Below, one piece after another: positions 16,078-24,195 of a stretch of DNA of 40,342 nucleotides. The stretch covers positions 1 to 40,342 of the forward strand of contig JAGAYZ010000066.1 in assembly GCA_017940245.1 (NCBI GenBank). Reading direction: 5' to 3'. A program made the position numbers and the translations under genes. Each line of letters begins with the position of its first letter. The stretch's first letter is position 1. Source of the DNA: Muribaculaceae bacterium. GTDB lineage: Bacteria > Bacteroidota > Bacteroidia > Bacteroidales > Muribaculaceae. The notes under the pieces are model-generated. The model was not told the DNA's origin and did not search any database. It saw nothing but the letters and a program-made list of their open reading frames with translations.

Positions 16078-17469
16078 ATGGGCATCTTTGGCGGAGTGCA
16101 GGTGCTGGGCATCGTGTGCTCCATCGTGCGCACCAAACTGGTGGCATTGTGGATCGGTTCGGTGGGCGTCGGGCTGTTCGGCCTGTTCAACAACGCGCTC
16201 GACATGCTCAACACAGCCACCAATCTGGGCATCCGCAGCAGCAGTGTGCGCGACATTTCACAAGCCGCCGAGAGCGGCGACCGCACGCTCATGGCTCGCA
16301 TTGTGGCCGTGGTGCGCCGCTGGTCGCTGTGGCTGGGACTGGGTGGCGCGCTACTCACGCTGGCACTGGCTCCGGTGCTGAGCCGGTTCACCTTTGGCGA
16401 CGACACGCACATCTGGGGCTTTGTGGCCCTGAGCACCGCCGTACTCTTCATGGCTATCACCAGTGGCGAGCAAGCCATCTTGCAAGGTTCACAGTTGCTC
16501 AAGCGACTGGCTTCATCCACATTGTGGGGCACACTGTGTGGCCTGGCCATTTCCATTCCCATGTTCTACTGGTTGCGCGAGCGCAGCGTGGTTCCTTCAA
16601 TCATCGTCTATGCGGCCTGCAATGCAATAGCCGCATGGTTGCTACGCAACAAGGAATTTCCGGCAATAGCGATGACGGCCCGCGAAACGGCGGCCATGGG
16701 AAGTGGCTTCGTGCGCCTGGGCATCTACATGACATTGGGCAACTTTGCCACCATTCTGGCGGCCTATGTGTTCAACGCCTGGCTCAATCATGAGGCGGGC
16801 ACCAGCGAGGTGGGCTTTTACCAAGCCGGCTACACTCTAGTGAACAAATACACCGGCTTGCTGTTCACCGCCCTGGGTATGGAATATTACCCCCGCCTGG
16901 CCCGCGTGGCCGAACATCGCACTCGCATGCGCATTTTCGTTTCGCAAGAGGTGAACGTGGCCATGATGGTGCTCGCACCCATTGCCGTGCTGTTCATCCT
17001 GCTGCGCGAACAAGTCGTGTGGCTGCTCTACACCAGTGAGTTTCATGTGATTCTGTCCTATGTAGCCTGGGGTATGGTGGGCATGGTGCTGCGGGCTCTG
17101 TCGTGGTGCATGGCATTCGTCATTCTAGCCCGAGGCGATGGTATGATTTACGTCATCACCGAGGTGCTGAGTGCCATTGCCACCGTGGTGCTCAATATCG
17201 TGTGCTACCATGTGTGGGGGCTTACAGGACTTGGCATCGCCTTCCTGCTGTCATACGCATTTTACGCCGCCATGATTGCGATAGTGTATGTGTGGCATTA
17301 TCGCCTGAGCATGAGCGCCGGCTCGCTCGTGAGCACCGTGTGGGCACTGGGTGCCACACTGGGAGCACTGACCCTAATGGAGAAACACCTGGCTATGCCC
17401 ACTGCAGTGCTGGCAGCTATCACCATTACGGTAACACTTTGGCAAGCTAGGGCGCTATGGCGCCGGTAG
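16078..17469 (+). CDS. polysaccharide flippase / O-antigen translocase (Wzx-like, MATE superfamily)
   Basis: The product (463 residues from ATG 16078) is a 12-14-helix membrane protein. IFGGVQVLGIVCSIVRTKLVALWIGSVGVGLFGLFNNALDML at its start is the typical first-helix pair of Bacteroidetes O-antigen translocases, which move lipid-linked oligosaccharides across the inner membrane. The start is uncertain. In-frame codons upstream read SNISQLAVKAM, which looks like genuine family sequence, yet between 15964 and 16068 there is no ATG, GTG or TTG in this frame. GTG 16069 or ATT 16006 are alternatives, and ATG 15895 would overlap the FemAB-like gene by 130 bases. No polymerase (Wzy) or other assembly gene is adjacent. 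Confidence 0.82.
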   Translation: MGIFGGVQVLGIVCSIVRTKLVALWIGSVGVGLFGLFNNALDMLNTATNLGIRSSSVRDISQAAESGDRTLMARIVAVVRRWSLWLGLGGALLTLALAPVLSRFTFGDDTHIWGFVALSTAVLFMAITSGEQAILQGSQLLKRLASSTLWGTLCGLAISIPMFYWLRERSVVPSIIVYAACNAIAAWLLRNKEFPAIAMTARETAAMGSGFVRLGIYMTLGNFATILAAYVFNAWLNHEAGTSEVGFYQAGYTLVNKYTGLLFTALGMEYYPRLARVAEHRTRMRIFVSQEVNVAMMVLAPIAVLFILLREQVVWLLYTSEFHVILSYVAWGMVGMVLRALSWCMAFVILARGDGMIYVITEVLSAIATVVLNIVCYHVWGLTGLGIAFLLSYAFYAAMIAIVYVWHYRLSMSAGSLVSTVWALGATLGALTLMEKHLAMPTAVLAAITITVTLWQARALWRR

Positions 17470-17510
17470 GTTAATAAAACTGAAAAAACATAATTTCATG
17501 CACCATTTTA

Positions 17511-17541
17511 TTGGCCTAATAGAAATATTTGCGTAATTTTG
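17511..17541 (+). promoter_or_regulatory. promoter of greA
   Basis: TTG (17511-17513), 20-base spacer, TAATTTTG (17534-17541). Leads to a leader of about 85 bases containing the hairpin at 17576-17595. Confidence 0.65.
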
Positions 17542-17575
17542 CGTCATAAATTAAAAGGTTAAACATTAAAGGGGG

Positions 17576-17595
17576 ATCTCAACTCAGGCTGAGAT
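17576..17595 (+). other. small hairpin in the greA leader
   Basis: ATCTCA (17576-17581) pairs with TGAGAT (17590-17595) around an 8-base loop and is followed after ten bases by a T run (17606-17611 region). It could act as an attenuator or mRNA-stability element; no known riboswitch matches. Confidence 0.4.
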
Positions 17596-17633
17596 TCTTC
17601 AATTTTTTAACGAAAAAAAGAACGAAATTTACC

Positions 17634-18104
17634 ATGGCTATAAGTTACATGACCCAGGAAGGTTACGACAAGAAGATGGCCGAGTTGGCTCATCTTGAGA
17701 ACGTTGAGCGTCCCGAGGTGGTGCGTGCCATCGCTGAGGCTCGCGACAAAGGTGACCTTTCAGAAAATGCAGAGTATGATGCCGCCAAGGAGCGACAGGG
17801 CATGCTCGAAGCTAAGATTGCCGAGCTGAAGGCTCTTGTGGCCACTGCTCGCATTATCGACGAGAGCAAAATCACCACCGACGAGGTGCAACTGCTCAAT
17901 AAAGTGACCATCAAGAATGTGAAAAATGGCGCACAGATGACCTACACCATCGTCACCGAAACCGAGGCAAACTTGCGCGAAGGCAAGATTTCCATCACCA
18001 CACCCATTGCCAAGGGTCTGCTGGGCCACAAGGTGGGCGATGTGGTAGAAGTGACGGCTCCGGCCGGTGTGATGAAATTTGAAATTCTCAACATCGCCAT
18101 TTGA
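17634..18104 (+). CDS. greA: transcription elongation factor GreA
   Basis: The 156-residue protein is the usual GreA length. GreA enters the RNA polymerase secondary channel and stimulates cleavage of backtracked RNA. The N-terminal coiled coil (about 10-75) carries the tip motif GDLSENAEYDAAKERQ at 40-55, with the acidic pair Asp41 and Glu44 that coordinates the catalytic magnesium. The C-terminal FKBP-like domain includes ISITTPIAKGLLGHKVGDVVEV (about 118-139). It has its own promoter and a structured leader, and HIT follows on the same strand. Confidence 0.96.
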   Translation: MAISYMTQEGYDKKMAELAHLENVERPEVVRAIAEARDKGDLSENAEYDAAKERQGMLEAKIAELKALVATARIIDESKITTDEVQLLNKVTIKNVKNGAQMTYTIVTETEANLREGKISITTPIAKGLLGHKVGDVVEVTAPAGVMKFEILNIAI

Positions 18105-18127
18105 CCATTTCTGTTAACGATAATAAC

Positions 18128-18181
18128 AACCGCGAGTTTTGCGCTTTTCTTCCACACAGAGAATAGGCAGAATTCGCGGTT
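18128..18181 (+). other. 8-bp inverted repeat between greA and the HIT gene
   Basis: AACCGCGA (18128-18135) and TCGCGGTT (18174-18181) are perfect complements separated by 38 bases, ending 29 bases before the HIT start codon. It could fold in the greA-HIT transcript. Confidence 0.4.
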
Positions 18182-18210
18182 ACATGTTTCACCCATAAAC
18201 CCCATCCATT

Positions 18211-18600
18211 ATGACCATATTCAGCAGAATCGTGGCTGGAGAGATTCCCAGCTATAAAGTGGCCGAAGACGAGAACTATTACGCTTTTCTCGACATCAAT
18301 CCCGTAGCCAAGGGACACACCCTGGTGATTCCCAAACGTGAAGTCAACTATCTGTTTGAACTCGAAGAGGACGAGTACCTGGGACTGTGGGCCTTTGCAC
18401 GCAAAGTGGCTGCCGCTCTCGAGCAGGCAGTGCCTTGCAAGCGCATCGGCGTGGCAGTGCTGGGCATGGAAGTGCCTCACTGCCACATCCACCTGGTGCC
18501 TCTCAACACCGAGGGCGACCTCAACTTCTCCAAGGAGAAGCTCACCCTGCCGGCCGACGAGATGCAGGCCATAGCCAATGCTATCGCCGCAAAACTATAG
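18211..18600 (+). CDS. HIT family nucleotide-binding hydrolase
   Basis: The 129-residue protein has the HIT signature PHCHIHLVP (His90, His92, His94), the last histidines forming the catalytic and phosphate-binding triad. The N-terminus IFSRIVAGEIPSYKVAEDENYYAFLDINPVAKGHTLVIPKRE is that of the HINT/PKCI branch, cytosolic purine-nucleotide phosphoramidase or dinucleotide hydrolases. The physiological substrate is not inferable. It follows greA at 106 bases on the same strand, the gap holding an inverted repeat, and is ended by a strong bidirectional hairpin. Confidence 0.92.
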   Translation: MTIFSRIVAGEIPSYKVAEDENYYAFLDINPVAKGHTLVIPKREVNYLFELEEDEYLGLWAFARKVAAALEQAVPCKRIGVAVLGMEVPHCHIHLVPLNTEGDLNFSKEKLTLPADEMQAIANAIAAKL

Positions 18601-18630
18601 CACTCTGAACACACTGACGCCACAAAGACA

Positions 18631-18664
18631 AGGAGCGGCCGGACTTCAAAATCCAGCCGCTCCT
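18631..18664. terminator. bidirectional terminator between the HIT and BspA-like genes
   Basis: AGGAGCGGC (18631-18639) and GCCGCTCCT (18656-18664) form a perfect 9-bp GC-rich stem, with an inner GGA/TCC extension. It stands 30 bases after the HIT stop and 33 bases after the end of the convergent gene. The following sequence is only moderately T-rich on either strand. Confidence 0.65.
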
Positions 18665-18697
18665 GTTGTCTATAGACCCTTACGGGTTACAACCCGA

Positions 18698-21600
18698 TTA
18701 CACCTTGAGGATGATGTTGATGATGGCGTTCACATCGCTCACATCCACCTTGCCGTCGCCGTCAACGTCGGGATTACCCAGATAGTCGGCACCGGTTTTG
18801 GTCTTGAGAATGATGTTGATCACAGCGTTAACATCGGCCACATCCACCTTGTTGTCGCCGGTCACGTCACCGATAGGATACTGAGGCTGCGGATCATCGG
18901 GCACATAGGTCGAAGCCACCAGGCCATAAGCCTCCACGCCCTCGACAGCGAAATGAACTTCCGACTTCTCATCGGGAGTTGCCGGTGTAGCGGTTACATA
19001 CTTGATACCGCTCTTGTGCAGCGGATTGGTCTCGTCCAGCGGAGCACTGTTGGGCACCGACTTGTCATCGGCTGTGGTAGCAATGTAGCTCCAATACACG
19101 TTAGTGCCGTCGCTGTTGAACTGAGTGATACCGGTAATCTCGTCGCCGTCGCCTTCCTTGAGCACGGGGCTATCGTCGAGCAGCACTGCGTGTGTCATGT
19201 CGGTGTCAAGTCCCTGGGCATCGTTGGCGGCCACTACGCTCAGCGGCAGGCGATACACGCCGGGAACATCGTTGCGGCCTGCGCCGGTACTCTTCTGCAA
19301 GTAGAAGTAAATATATCCGTTGGTCTGGTCCACATAGAACTGGGTCATCTGCACATAAGGCAGGATGCTGGGGAACGGGTCGGGGCCTCCGGTCGATGCT
19401 TCATCCACCTTAAAGTCGGTCTTGCGGAAACGGAAGATGCCGAATCCATTGAACTTCTTACCCATCCAGTAGGTGTCGCCGATTTTATAGAAACCGCAAC
19501 CGATGCCGCCATACATCCAGCCGGCAGTGCCGTTGGGATAGTAGCTGAGCCAGTTGTTCTGCACCAAGAAAGGCTGCGAGCCATACAGACCCACCGTGTC
19601 GGCACTCATCTCGTGTACACCCACGTTGCGGTCGGCAATGTAAATCTTGCCCTCATCGGCACCAATCGACAGCGAGAACGGATCCTCAAATGCCTTGTAA
19701 CCCACATTGTTGAGCACGGTCACGCGGTAGAAGATACCATCGGTGTTGTTCACGTAGAACACCTCACCGTCGCCGCCATTGGCCTGGGCATCGGCATCCT
19801 GGTAACGGAAGTTCTTTCCGGCAACACCCACGTAGATGCGATTCTTGTAACTGTCGAGGTTGAAGGCATGAGCCCCGGTGGGGAATTCGGTATCAATGAT
19901 ATCGCCTTCTTCATTCTTATACATCAGTCGACCGTCTTTGGTAGCGAAATACAAACCTGCCGGGCAACCGAAAGCAGCACCTTCACCGGCAATGGTGGCA
20001 TCGGCCACAATGTTCAGGTAAGTCCACTGGCTGGCGGCTTCATAGGCACTGACCGATGAGGGAGCCACCTTGCACTCCACGTTGCTCTGCTCGGGCGTAA
20101 ACACACCGGCGGCAAGCACGGGGGTGTTCACGTTGAGCACGCGCAGCGACTCAATCGTTGCGGGAACAGCACCCGATTCCATATAATTCACGTTGGCAGG
20201 AATCTCCATCGCCTTGAGGTTGGGACATCCGGCAAAGGCGTTGAGCATGATGTTGGTGGCTGTAGCGGGCAGCGTAACGTCTTCCAGTTGAGCGCAGTTA
20301 TAAGCCAGCGCCTGGGGAATTTCGTTGCGGCCGTCCTCGATGATGAGGTTCTTCAGTGCCGAACCGGTGAACAGGTTATAGGCCACCTCCACGTTAGCTT
20401 TGAGCGTATAGTTCTCCACATCGCTATAGGCAAAGCCGTAGTTACCCACACTAGTGAGAGCAGGCAAGTCTACGCCCTTGAACGGAGCATAAGCCAGGCC
20501 ATAGTCGTCAATAGTTTCAATGGTGGCATTGTTCAGTTCATCGCCCAGCGCTGCTTCGTGGGCAGTAACCAGCAGTCGCTTGCCGTCAATGGTGGTGAGC
20601 AAGCCGTTCTCCACCTTGAAGTTGGCGTTACCGTCGGCCGTAATAGCAGTCAGCGTGGTAATGGGAGCAAAGGCCGCATTTCCTATCGACTCGACCGTGG
20701 CGGGAATAGCCACACCGGTGATGCTTGTGCCGGCAAAAGTCTGTGTTCCTATGCTGATGAGCCCGTCGTTCAGCGTCAATGTGCCTTCAAGACCTGAGTT
20801 CTGGAAAGCGCGAGTGCCAATGGCGGTGAGCGTAGAGGGGAAAACGATTGACTTGAGTGCGCGAGTACCCTGGAAAGCACCGTCGCCGATGCTGGTCACA
20901 GCACTGCCCAGAGTCACACTGGCCAGCGACGAGCAGCCGTTGAACGTATTGGCTTCCACCTTCAGCACAGCCTCGGGCAAGACGATGCTCTGCAACGAAC
21001 TGCACGACACAAAGGCATTATTCATGATGGAATCCACCTTGTTGCCCTCGGCAAAATTGAATTGCTCCAGCGCCGAGCAACCCTGGAACATCGTGGCGGT
21101 AATCTTAGAAAACTCGCCGCCCACGGTGATGGTCTTTACCGCCGTGAGGTTGTGGAAGGGTTCCAGATTGTTGGCATCGATTGCGCGTTTCGACACATTT
21201 CGCAGGATAACAATTTCTTCAAGGCTCTTGTCGGCCACGCGGTCGGCCACGGCCTTGCCAAAGGCCTCAAAGTTCATGGTGAACGGCTCGGTGCTCTCGG
21301 CAAAGACGAGTTTTTTCAGGCTGGTACATCCCGCAAGGTCATCGCCCACCATCGGGCCATTCCAAGCTGCGGGAATGGTGAGTTCTTCCATTCCGGTACA
21401 GCCATTCCACACACCGGTGCCGATGGTGGTGGCCGTCACGGGCACCGGGCTCACCTTGAGCGATGTGCAGCCCTTAAACGACGAGCGGCCAATGTTCACA
21501 CAAGTGAGTGGCAACTGTAACGACGTGAGGCCGGTACAATTCAAAAAGCAGTTGGCGGCAGTGGCAGTGACCGTATAGTCAACGCCATTGTAGGTAACCA

Positions 21601-21817
21601 CCTCGGGAATCACAATATCGCCGGTGTACCAGATGGTGTCGGGCTTAACGGTGTAGCGCGCCACGGTGGCAACGTTCTGCTTGGTGACACGATCTACCGA
21701 TGTGGTGTAGTTGATACCATCCACAGTGATGCTTGCGCCCCATGCACTGGCGGCCATCACGACAACGGCTCCCAGCGCCATCTGGCGCAACCATGAGTGA
21801 GTAAACTTAATGTCCAT
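18698..21817 (-). CDS. BspA-like leucine-rich repeat surface protein with dockerin-like C-terminus
   Basis: The 1,039-residue product has a signal peptide (cleavage after about residue 27, SAWGA). Residues about 85-600 are BspA/LRR_5 repeats of the pattern CSSLQSIVLPEAVLKVEANTFNGCSSLASVTL. A region of short beta blades (about 610-960: LYFATKDGRLMYKN, FYRVTVLNNVGYKAF, GKIYIADRNVGVHEM, GYIYFYLQKST) suggests a propeller. The last 57 residues (983-1039) hold two dockerin type I calcium loops (DVTGDNKVDVADV and DVDGDGKVDVSDV). BspA-type LRRs mediate adhesion to host or other cells; the dockerin suggests docking to a partner. A surface or secreted adhesin is likely; no enzyme activity is indicated. 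Transcribed alone. Confidence 0.88.
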   Translation of the reverse strand: MDIKFTHSWLRQMALGAVVVMAASAWGASITVDGINYTTSVDRVTKQNVATVARYTVKPDTIWYTGDIVIPEVVTYNGVDYTVTATAANCFLNCTGLTSLQLPLTCVNIGRSSFKGCTSLKVSPVPVTATTIGTGVWNGCTGMEELTIPAAWNGPMVGDDLAGCTSLKKLVFAESTEPFTMNFEAFGKAVADRVADKSLEEIVILRNVSKRAIDANNLEPFHNLTAVKTITVGGEFSKITATMFQGCSALEQFNFAEGNKVDSIMNNAFVSCSSLQSIVLPEAVLKVEANTFNGCSSLASVTLGSAVTSIGDGAFQGTRALKSIVFPSTLTAIGTRAFQNSGLEGTLTLNDGLISIGTQTFAGTSITGVAIPATVESIGNAAFAPITTLTAITADGNANFKVENGLLTTIDGKRLLVTAHEAALGDELNNATIETIDDYGLAYAPFKGVDLPALTSVGNYGFAYSDVENYTLKANVEVAYNLFTGSALKNLIIEDGRNEIPQALAYNCAQLEDVTLPATATNIMLNAFAGCPNLKAMEIPANVNYMESGAVPATIESLRVLNVNTPVLAAGVFTPEQSNVECKVAPSSVSAYEAASQWTYLNIVADATIAGEGAAFGCPAGLYFATKDGRLMYKNEEGDIIDTEFPTGAHAFNLDSYKNRIYVGVAGKNFRYQDADAQANGGDGEVFYVNNTDGIFYRVTVLNNVGYKAFEDPFSLSIGADEGKIYIADRNVGVHEMSADTVGLYGSQPFLVQNNWLSYYPNGTAGWMYGGIGCGFYKIGDTYWMGKKFNGFGIFRFRKTDFKVDEASTGGPDPFPSILPYVQMTQFYVDQTNGYIYFYLQKSTGAGRNDVPGVYRLPLSVVAANDAQGLDTDMTHAVLLDDSPVLKEGDGDEITGITQFNSDGTNVYWSYIATTADDKSVPNSAPLDETNPLHKSGIKYVTATPATPDEKSEVHFAVEGVEAYGLVASTYVPDDPQPQYPIGDVTGDNKVDVADVNAVINIILKTKTGADYLGNPDVDGDGKVDVSDVNAIINIILKV

Positions 21818-21903
21818 AATTCTTGAAATTTTGTATATGAATAAATTAGGTTCATGATTTCACAAAAAATATCGGTTACAATTTTTGCCAGTATCCGACC
21901 CCA

Positions 21904-21911
21904 CAAATTTA
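21904..21911 (-). promoter_or_regulatory. -7 element of the BspA-like gene
   Basis: TAAATTTG on the minus strand, about 87 bases before the start codon; no clear TTTG partner. Confidence 0.45.
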
Positions 21912-21991
21912 CGGCATTTTTTTCTAAAAATAAAATTCCAATACTAAAAAAATGCTAATTGTCAATCATTATAGTCGGAATCCATAACAAG

Positions 21992-22023
21992 AATCCCCCT
22001 TATGCGCACGCAAGAGGGGGATT
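21992..22023. terminator. hairpin after the HU gene
   Basis: AATCCCCCT (21992-22000) pairs perfectly with AGGGGGATT (22015-22023). It lies 55 bases after the HU stop codon. The T run (ATTTTTTAT) follows it on the plus strand, while the minus strand, on which HU is transcribed, continues CTTGTTATGG, so it may be a bidirectional or stabilising structure. Confidence 0.55.
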
Positions 22024-22077
22024 AATTTTTTATCCGTTATTGCGACGGATAAACGCTCTTTTGTCGAACAGAGTGAA

Positions 22078-22347
22078 TTAGAGCTTTGCGTTCAACTCGG
22101 CACCAGCTTTGAATTTCACAACCTTCTTAGCAGCAATTTGGATTTTCTTCTTAGTGCGGGGATTCACGCCTGTGCGTGCAGCCTTCTCGTTGATAGAGAA
22201 TGTTCCGAAACCAATCAGAGCCACCTTGTCACCCTTTGCCAGTGTTTCACCTACAGCCTTCAGAGCTGCTTCAAGAGCGTCCTTTGCTTGAACCTTTGTT
22301 AACTTAGCCTCAGCGGCGATTGCATTTACTAACTCAGTTTTGTTCAT
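22078..22347 (-). CDS. HU family DNA-binding protein
   Basis: The 89-residue basic protein is the standard HU length. Features: MNKTELVNAIAAEAKLTKVQAKDALEAAL (helices 1-2), LIGFGTFSINEKAARTGVNPRTKKKIQI, covering the GFGTF turn and the DNA-intercalating RTGxNPxT arm with its proline (about 63), and VVKFKAGAELNAKL. It binds and bends DNA non-specifically as a dimer and organises the nucleoid. A complete promoter precedes it, consistent with high expression. Confidence 0.95.
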   Translation of the reverse strand: MNKTELVNAIAAEAKLTKVQAKDALEAALKAVGETLAKGDKVALIGFGTFSINEKAARTGVNPRTKKKIQIAAKKVVKFKAGAELNAKL

Positions 22348-22399
22348 AATCTTTTAGGTTTAAAATAATGATTACTATGGTTTATTCCCTTTCTTGGGG

Positions 22400-22430
22400 C
22401 AAATGTATATAAAAGTTACGTTAACACAAA
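22400..22430 (-). promoter_or_regulatory. promoter of the HU gene
   Basis: Minus-strand TTTG (22430-22427), 19-base spacer, TACATTTG (22407-22400). A/T tracts just upstream (22440-22470) could act as an UP-like element. Confidence 0.7.
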
Positions 22431-22511
22431 AATAATTTCAAAAAAAAATCGTTTTTTTAGAAAAAAACTATCTTTTATGGGCATTTACGCCGCTTTATGC
22501 GAGTTTTTCAG

Positions 22512-22519
22512 TACTTTTG
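22512..22519 (+). promoter_or_regulatory. -7 element of the rhomboid operon
   Basis: TACTTTTG, 49 bases before ATG 22569; no matching TTTG upstream. Confidence 0.5.
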
Positions 22520-22568
22520 CCCCGTGAAAATTACAAAATAGGATTTTTGGAAAATTTTTAGTTACAAT

Positions 22569-23321
22569 ATGAATAGTAGAGGTTCTTTTCTTGCAGCCAT
22601 CCCTCCTGTCACAAAGCATTTGATCATTATCAACTGCCTGATGTGGCTGGCCACCATTGTGCTTCAACGCACGGGCATCGACCTGTTTGACTACCTGGGA
22701 CTGCACTTCTGGGAAGCATCGAAATTCAATCCTGTGCAGCTGTTCACCTATATGTTCATGCACGATAATGCAGGTATCACCCATCTGTTCTTCAACATGT
22801 TCTCGTTGTGGATGTTTGGCGTCACCCTGGAGCGGGTGCTTGGAGCCAAGCGTTACCTGTTTTATTATGTCACCTGCGGTTTGGGAGCGGCACTCATCCA
22901 GGAACTCACCTGGCAACTCACCTGGCACGACACACTGGTGACCGCGCTGGCCGCCAGCAACAACCTCACCCCCGACCAGGTCATTGCCGCGCTCAATGCC
23001 GGTCAGGTGGCTCCGGGACTCACAGATTCGTTCTTGAATTCCATGGTCACTGTGGGTGCATCGGGTGCGGTATTCGGCATTCTGCTGGCCTTCGGCATGT
23101 TGTTTCCCAATATGCCCATGTACATTATTCCTTTCCCCTTCCCCATCAAGGCTAAGTGGATGGTGATTGGCTATGGTGCCGTGGAATTGTTCTTCGGCCT
23201 GCACGGCGTGATGAGCGGTGTAGCTCATTTCGCACACCTGGGAGGCATGATTGCCGGTATCATTGTGATACTTTACTGGAAACACACTGGAGCAATAGGA
23301 AAGGGTAATGGCTTTTATTGA
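22569..23321 (+). CDS. rhomboid family intramembrane serine protease (first of pair)
   Basis: The 250-residue protein has six hydrophobic segments and all rhomboid hallmarks: ITHLFFNMFSLWMFG (HxxxN, His72 and Asn76), the nucleophile in GASGAVFG (Ser165), and the catalytic histidine in AHFAHLGGMIAG (His223). It cleaves transmembrane substrates within the inner membrane; substrate unknown. Between helices 3 and 4 there is an insert (about 115-158) including TPDQVIAALNAGQVAPG. Its last 14 bases overlap the start of the second rhomboid gene, so the two are translated together. Confidence 0.92.
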   Translation: MNSRGSFLAAIPPVTKHLIIINCLMWLATIVLQRTGIDLFDYLGLHFWEASKFNPVQLFTYMFMHDNAGITHLFFNMFSLWMFGVTLERVLGAKRYLFYYVTCGLGAALIQELTWQLTWHDTLVTALAASNNLTPDQVIAALNAGQVAPGLTDSFLNSMVTVGASGAVFGILLAFGMLFPNMPMYIIPFPFPIKAKWMVIGYGAVELFFGLHGVMSGVAHFAHLGGMIAGIIVILYWKHTGAIGKGNGFY

Positions 23322-24186
23322 TGAATTAAAACTGCGTTATCGGCAGGGCGGCATGCTGCTCCGCCTGATATATATTAATATAGGTGTATTTGTGCTCTTG
23401 CACGCCATCACACTGGTTTTATGGCTGCTAGGCATCGATTCCGCCAGGGCACTCACCTGGGTGGAAGTGCCGTCGCCATGGGGCGAACTGCTCACCAAGC
23501 CATGGACTGTCATCACCTACTGCTTTTCGCACTACGACCTGCTACATCTGTTGTTCAACATGTTGTGGCTCTACTGGCTGGGACGCATCTTCTTGGAATA
23601 TTTCACAGCCAAGCATCTTTCGGGGCTATATATCCTGGGCGGCATAGGCGGCGCGGCGCTCTATGCGCTGGCCTACAATTGCTTGCCGGCACTAGCTGGC
23701 GAGCGAGCCTACTTGCTGGGAGCGTCGGCCTCGGTCATTGCCATCGTGGTGGCCGTAGCAGCCTATGTGCCTAATTATAAGATAGGCATTCTGTTTCTGG
23801 GCGACATTTCGCTCAAATGGATTGCGGTGGCCATGGTGCTGATGGCACTGCTGGGCATCGGTGCCAGCAACACCGGTGGCGACATCGCTCACCTGGGAGG
23901 CGCGCTAGTGGGCTTGTGGTTTGCCTACGCCTTCAAGCGCGGACACGACATCACAAGCTGGATTAACGCCACCCTCGACACCCTGGCTAGTGTGGTGCGG
24001 CGCAAACCCAGTCAAGTGGGCGGCCCCGTGGGCGGAACAGCCTATCGCGACAGGCGACAGGCAAGCAGCGACGAGCCCACCGAAGCCGATCTCGACCGTG
24101 TGTTGGACAAAATTCGCCGTTCGGGCTACAGTTCTCTCACCGATGACGAACGCGACACTCTCTTCCGCGCCTCGCGCAGGCGCTAA
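23308..24186 (+). CDS. rhomboid family intramembrane serine protease (second of pair)
   Basis: The 292-residue protein keeps the rhomboid core: LLHLLFNMLWLYWLG (His80, Asn84), GASASVI (Ser140) and DIAHLGGALVG (His195). After the last helix comes a soluble tail of about 85 residues ending in the acidic/basic motif EADLDRVLDKIRRSGYSSLTDDERDTLFRASRR, a conserved C-terminal module (DUF6576-like) of Bacteroidetes rhomboids. It overlaps the first rhomboid gene and lies 9 bases before the endonuclease/phosphatase gene, giving a three-gene operon that I recognise as common in Bacteroidales. Substrates and pathway unknown. Confidence 0.92.
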   Translation: MAFIDELKLRYRQGGMLLRLIYINIGVFVLLHAITLVLWLLGIDSARALTWVEVPSPWGELLTKPWTVITYCFSHYDLLHLLFNMLWLYWLGRIFLEYFTAKHLSGLYILGGIGGAALYALAYNCLPALAGERAYLLGASASVIAIVVAVAAYVPNYKIGILFLGDISLKWIAVAMVLMALLGIGASNTGGDIAHLGGALVGLWFAYAFKRGHDITSWINATLDTLASVVRRKPSQVGGPVGGTAYRDRRQASSDEPTEADLDRVLDKIRRSGYSSLTDDERDTLFRASRRR

Positions 24187-24195
24187 CACTTCGCA

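Noticed and set aside
7006-17469. A single capsule or O-antigen locus
   Set aside because: The two glycosyltransferases, FemAB-like protein and flippase are scattered on both strands among unrelated genes, and no polymerase, sugar-nucleotide synthesis or priming transferase gene is present.
17570-17610. CTGAGA after a G-rich run in the greA leader, recalling the TPP riboswitch core
   Set aside because: The other conserved TPP segments and the second helix are absent, and the stretch is far too short.
18578-20059. Plus-strand ORF of 493 codons opposite the BspA-like gene
   Set aside because: It is a mirror reading of the LRR gene, with no family resemblance, signal or start context; similar long shadow ORFs lie opposite parC and alaS.
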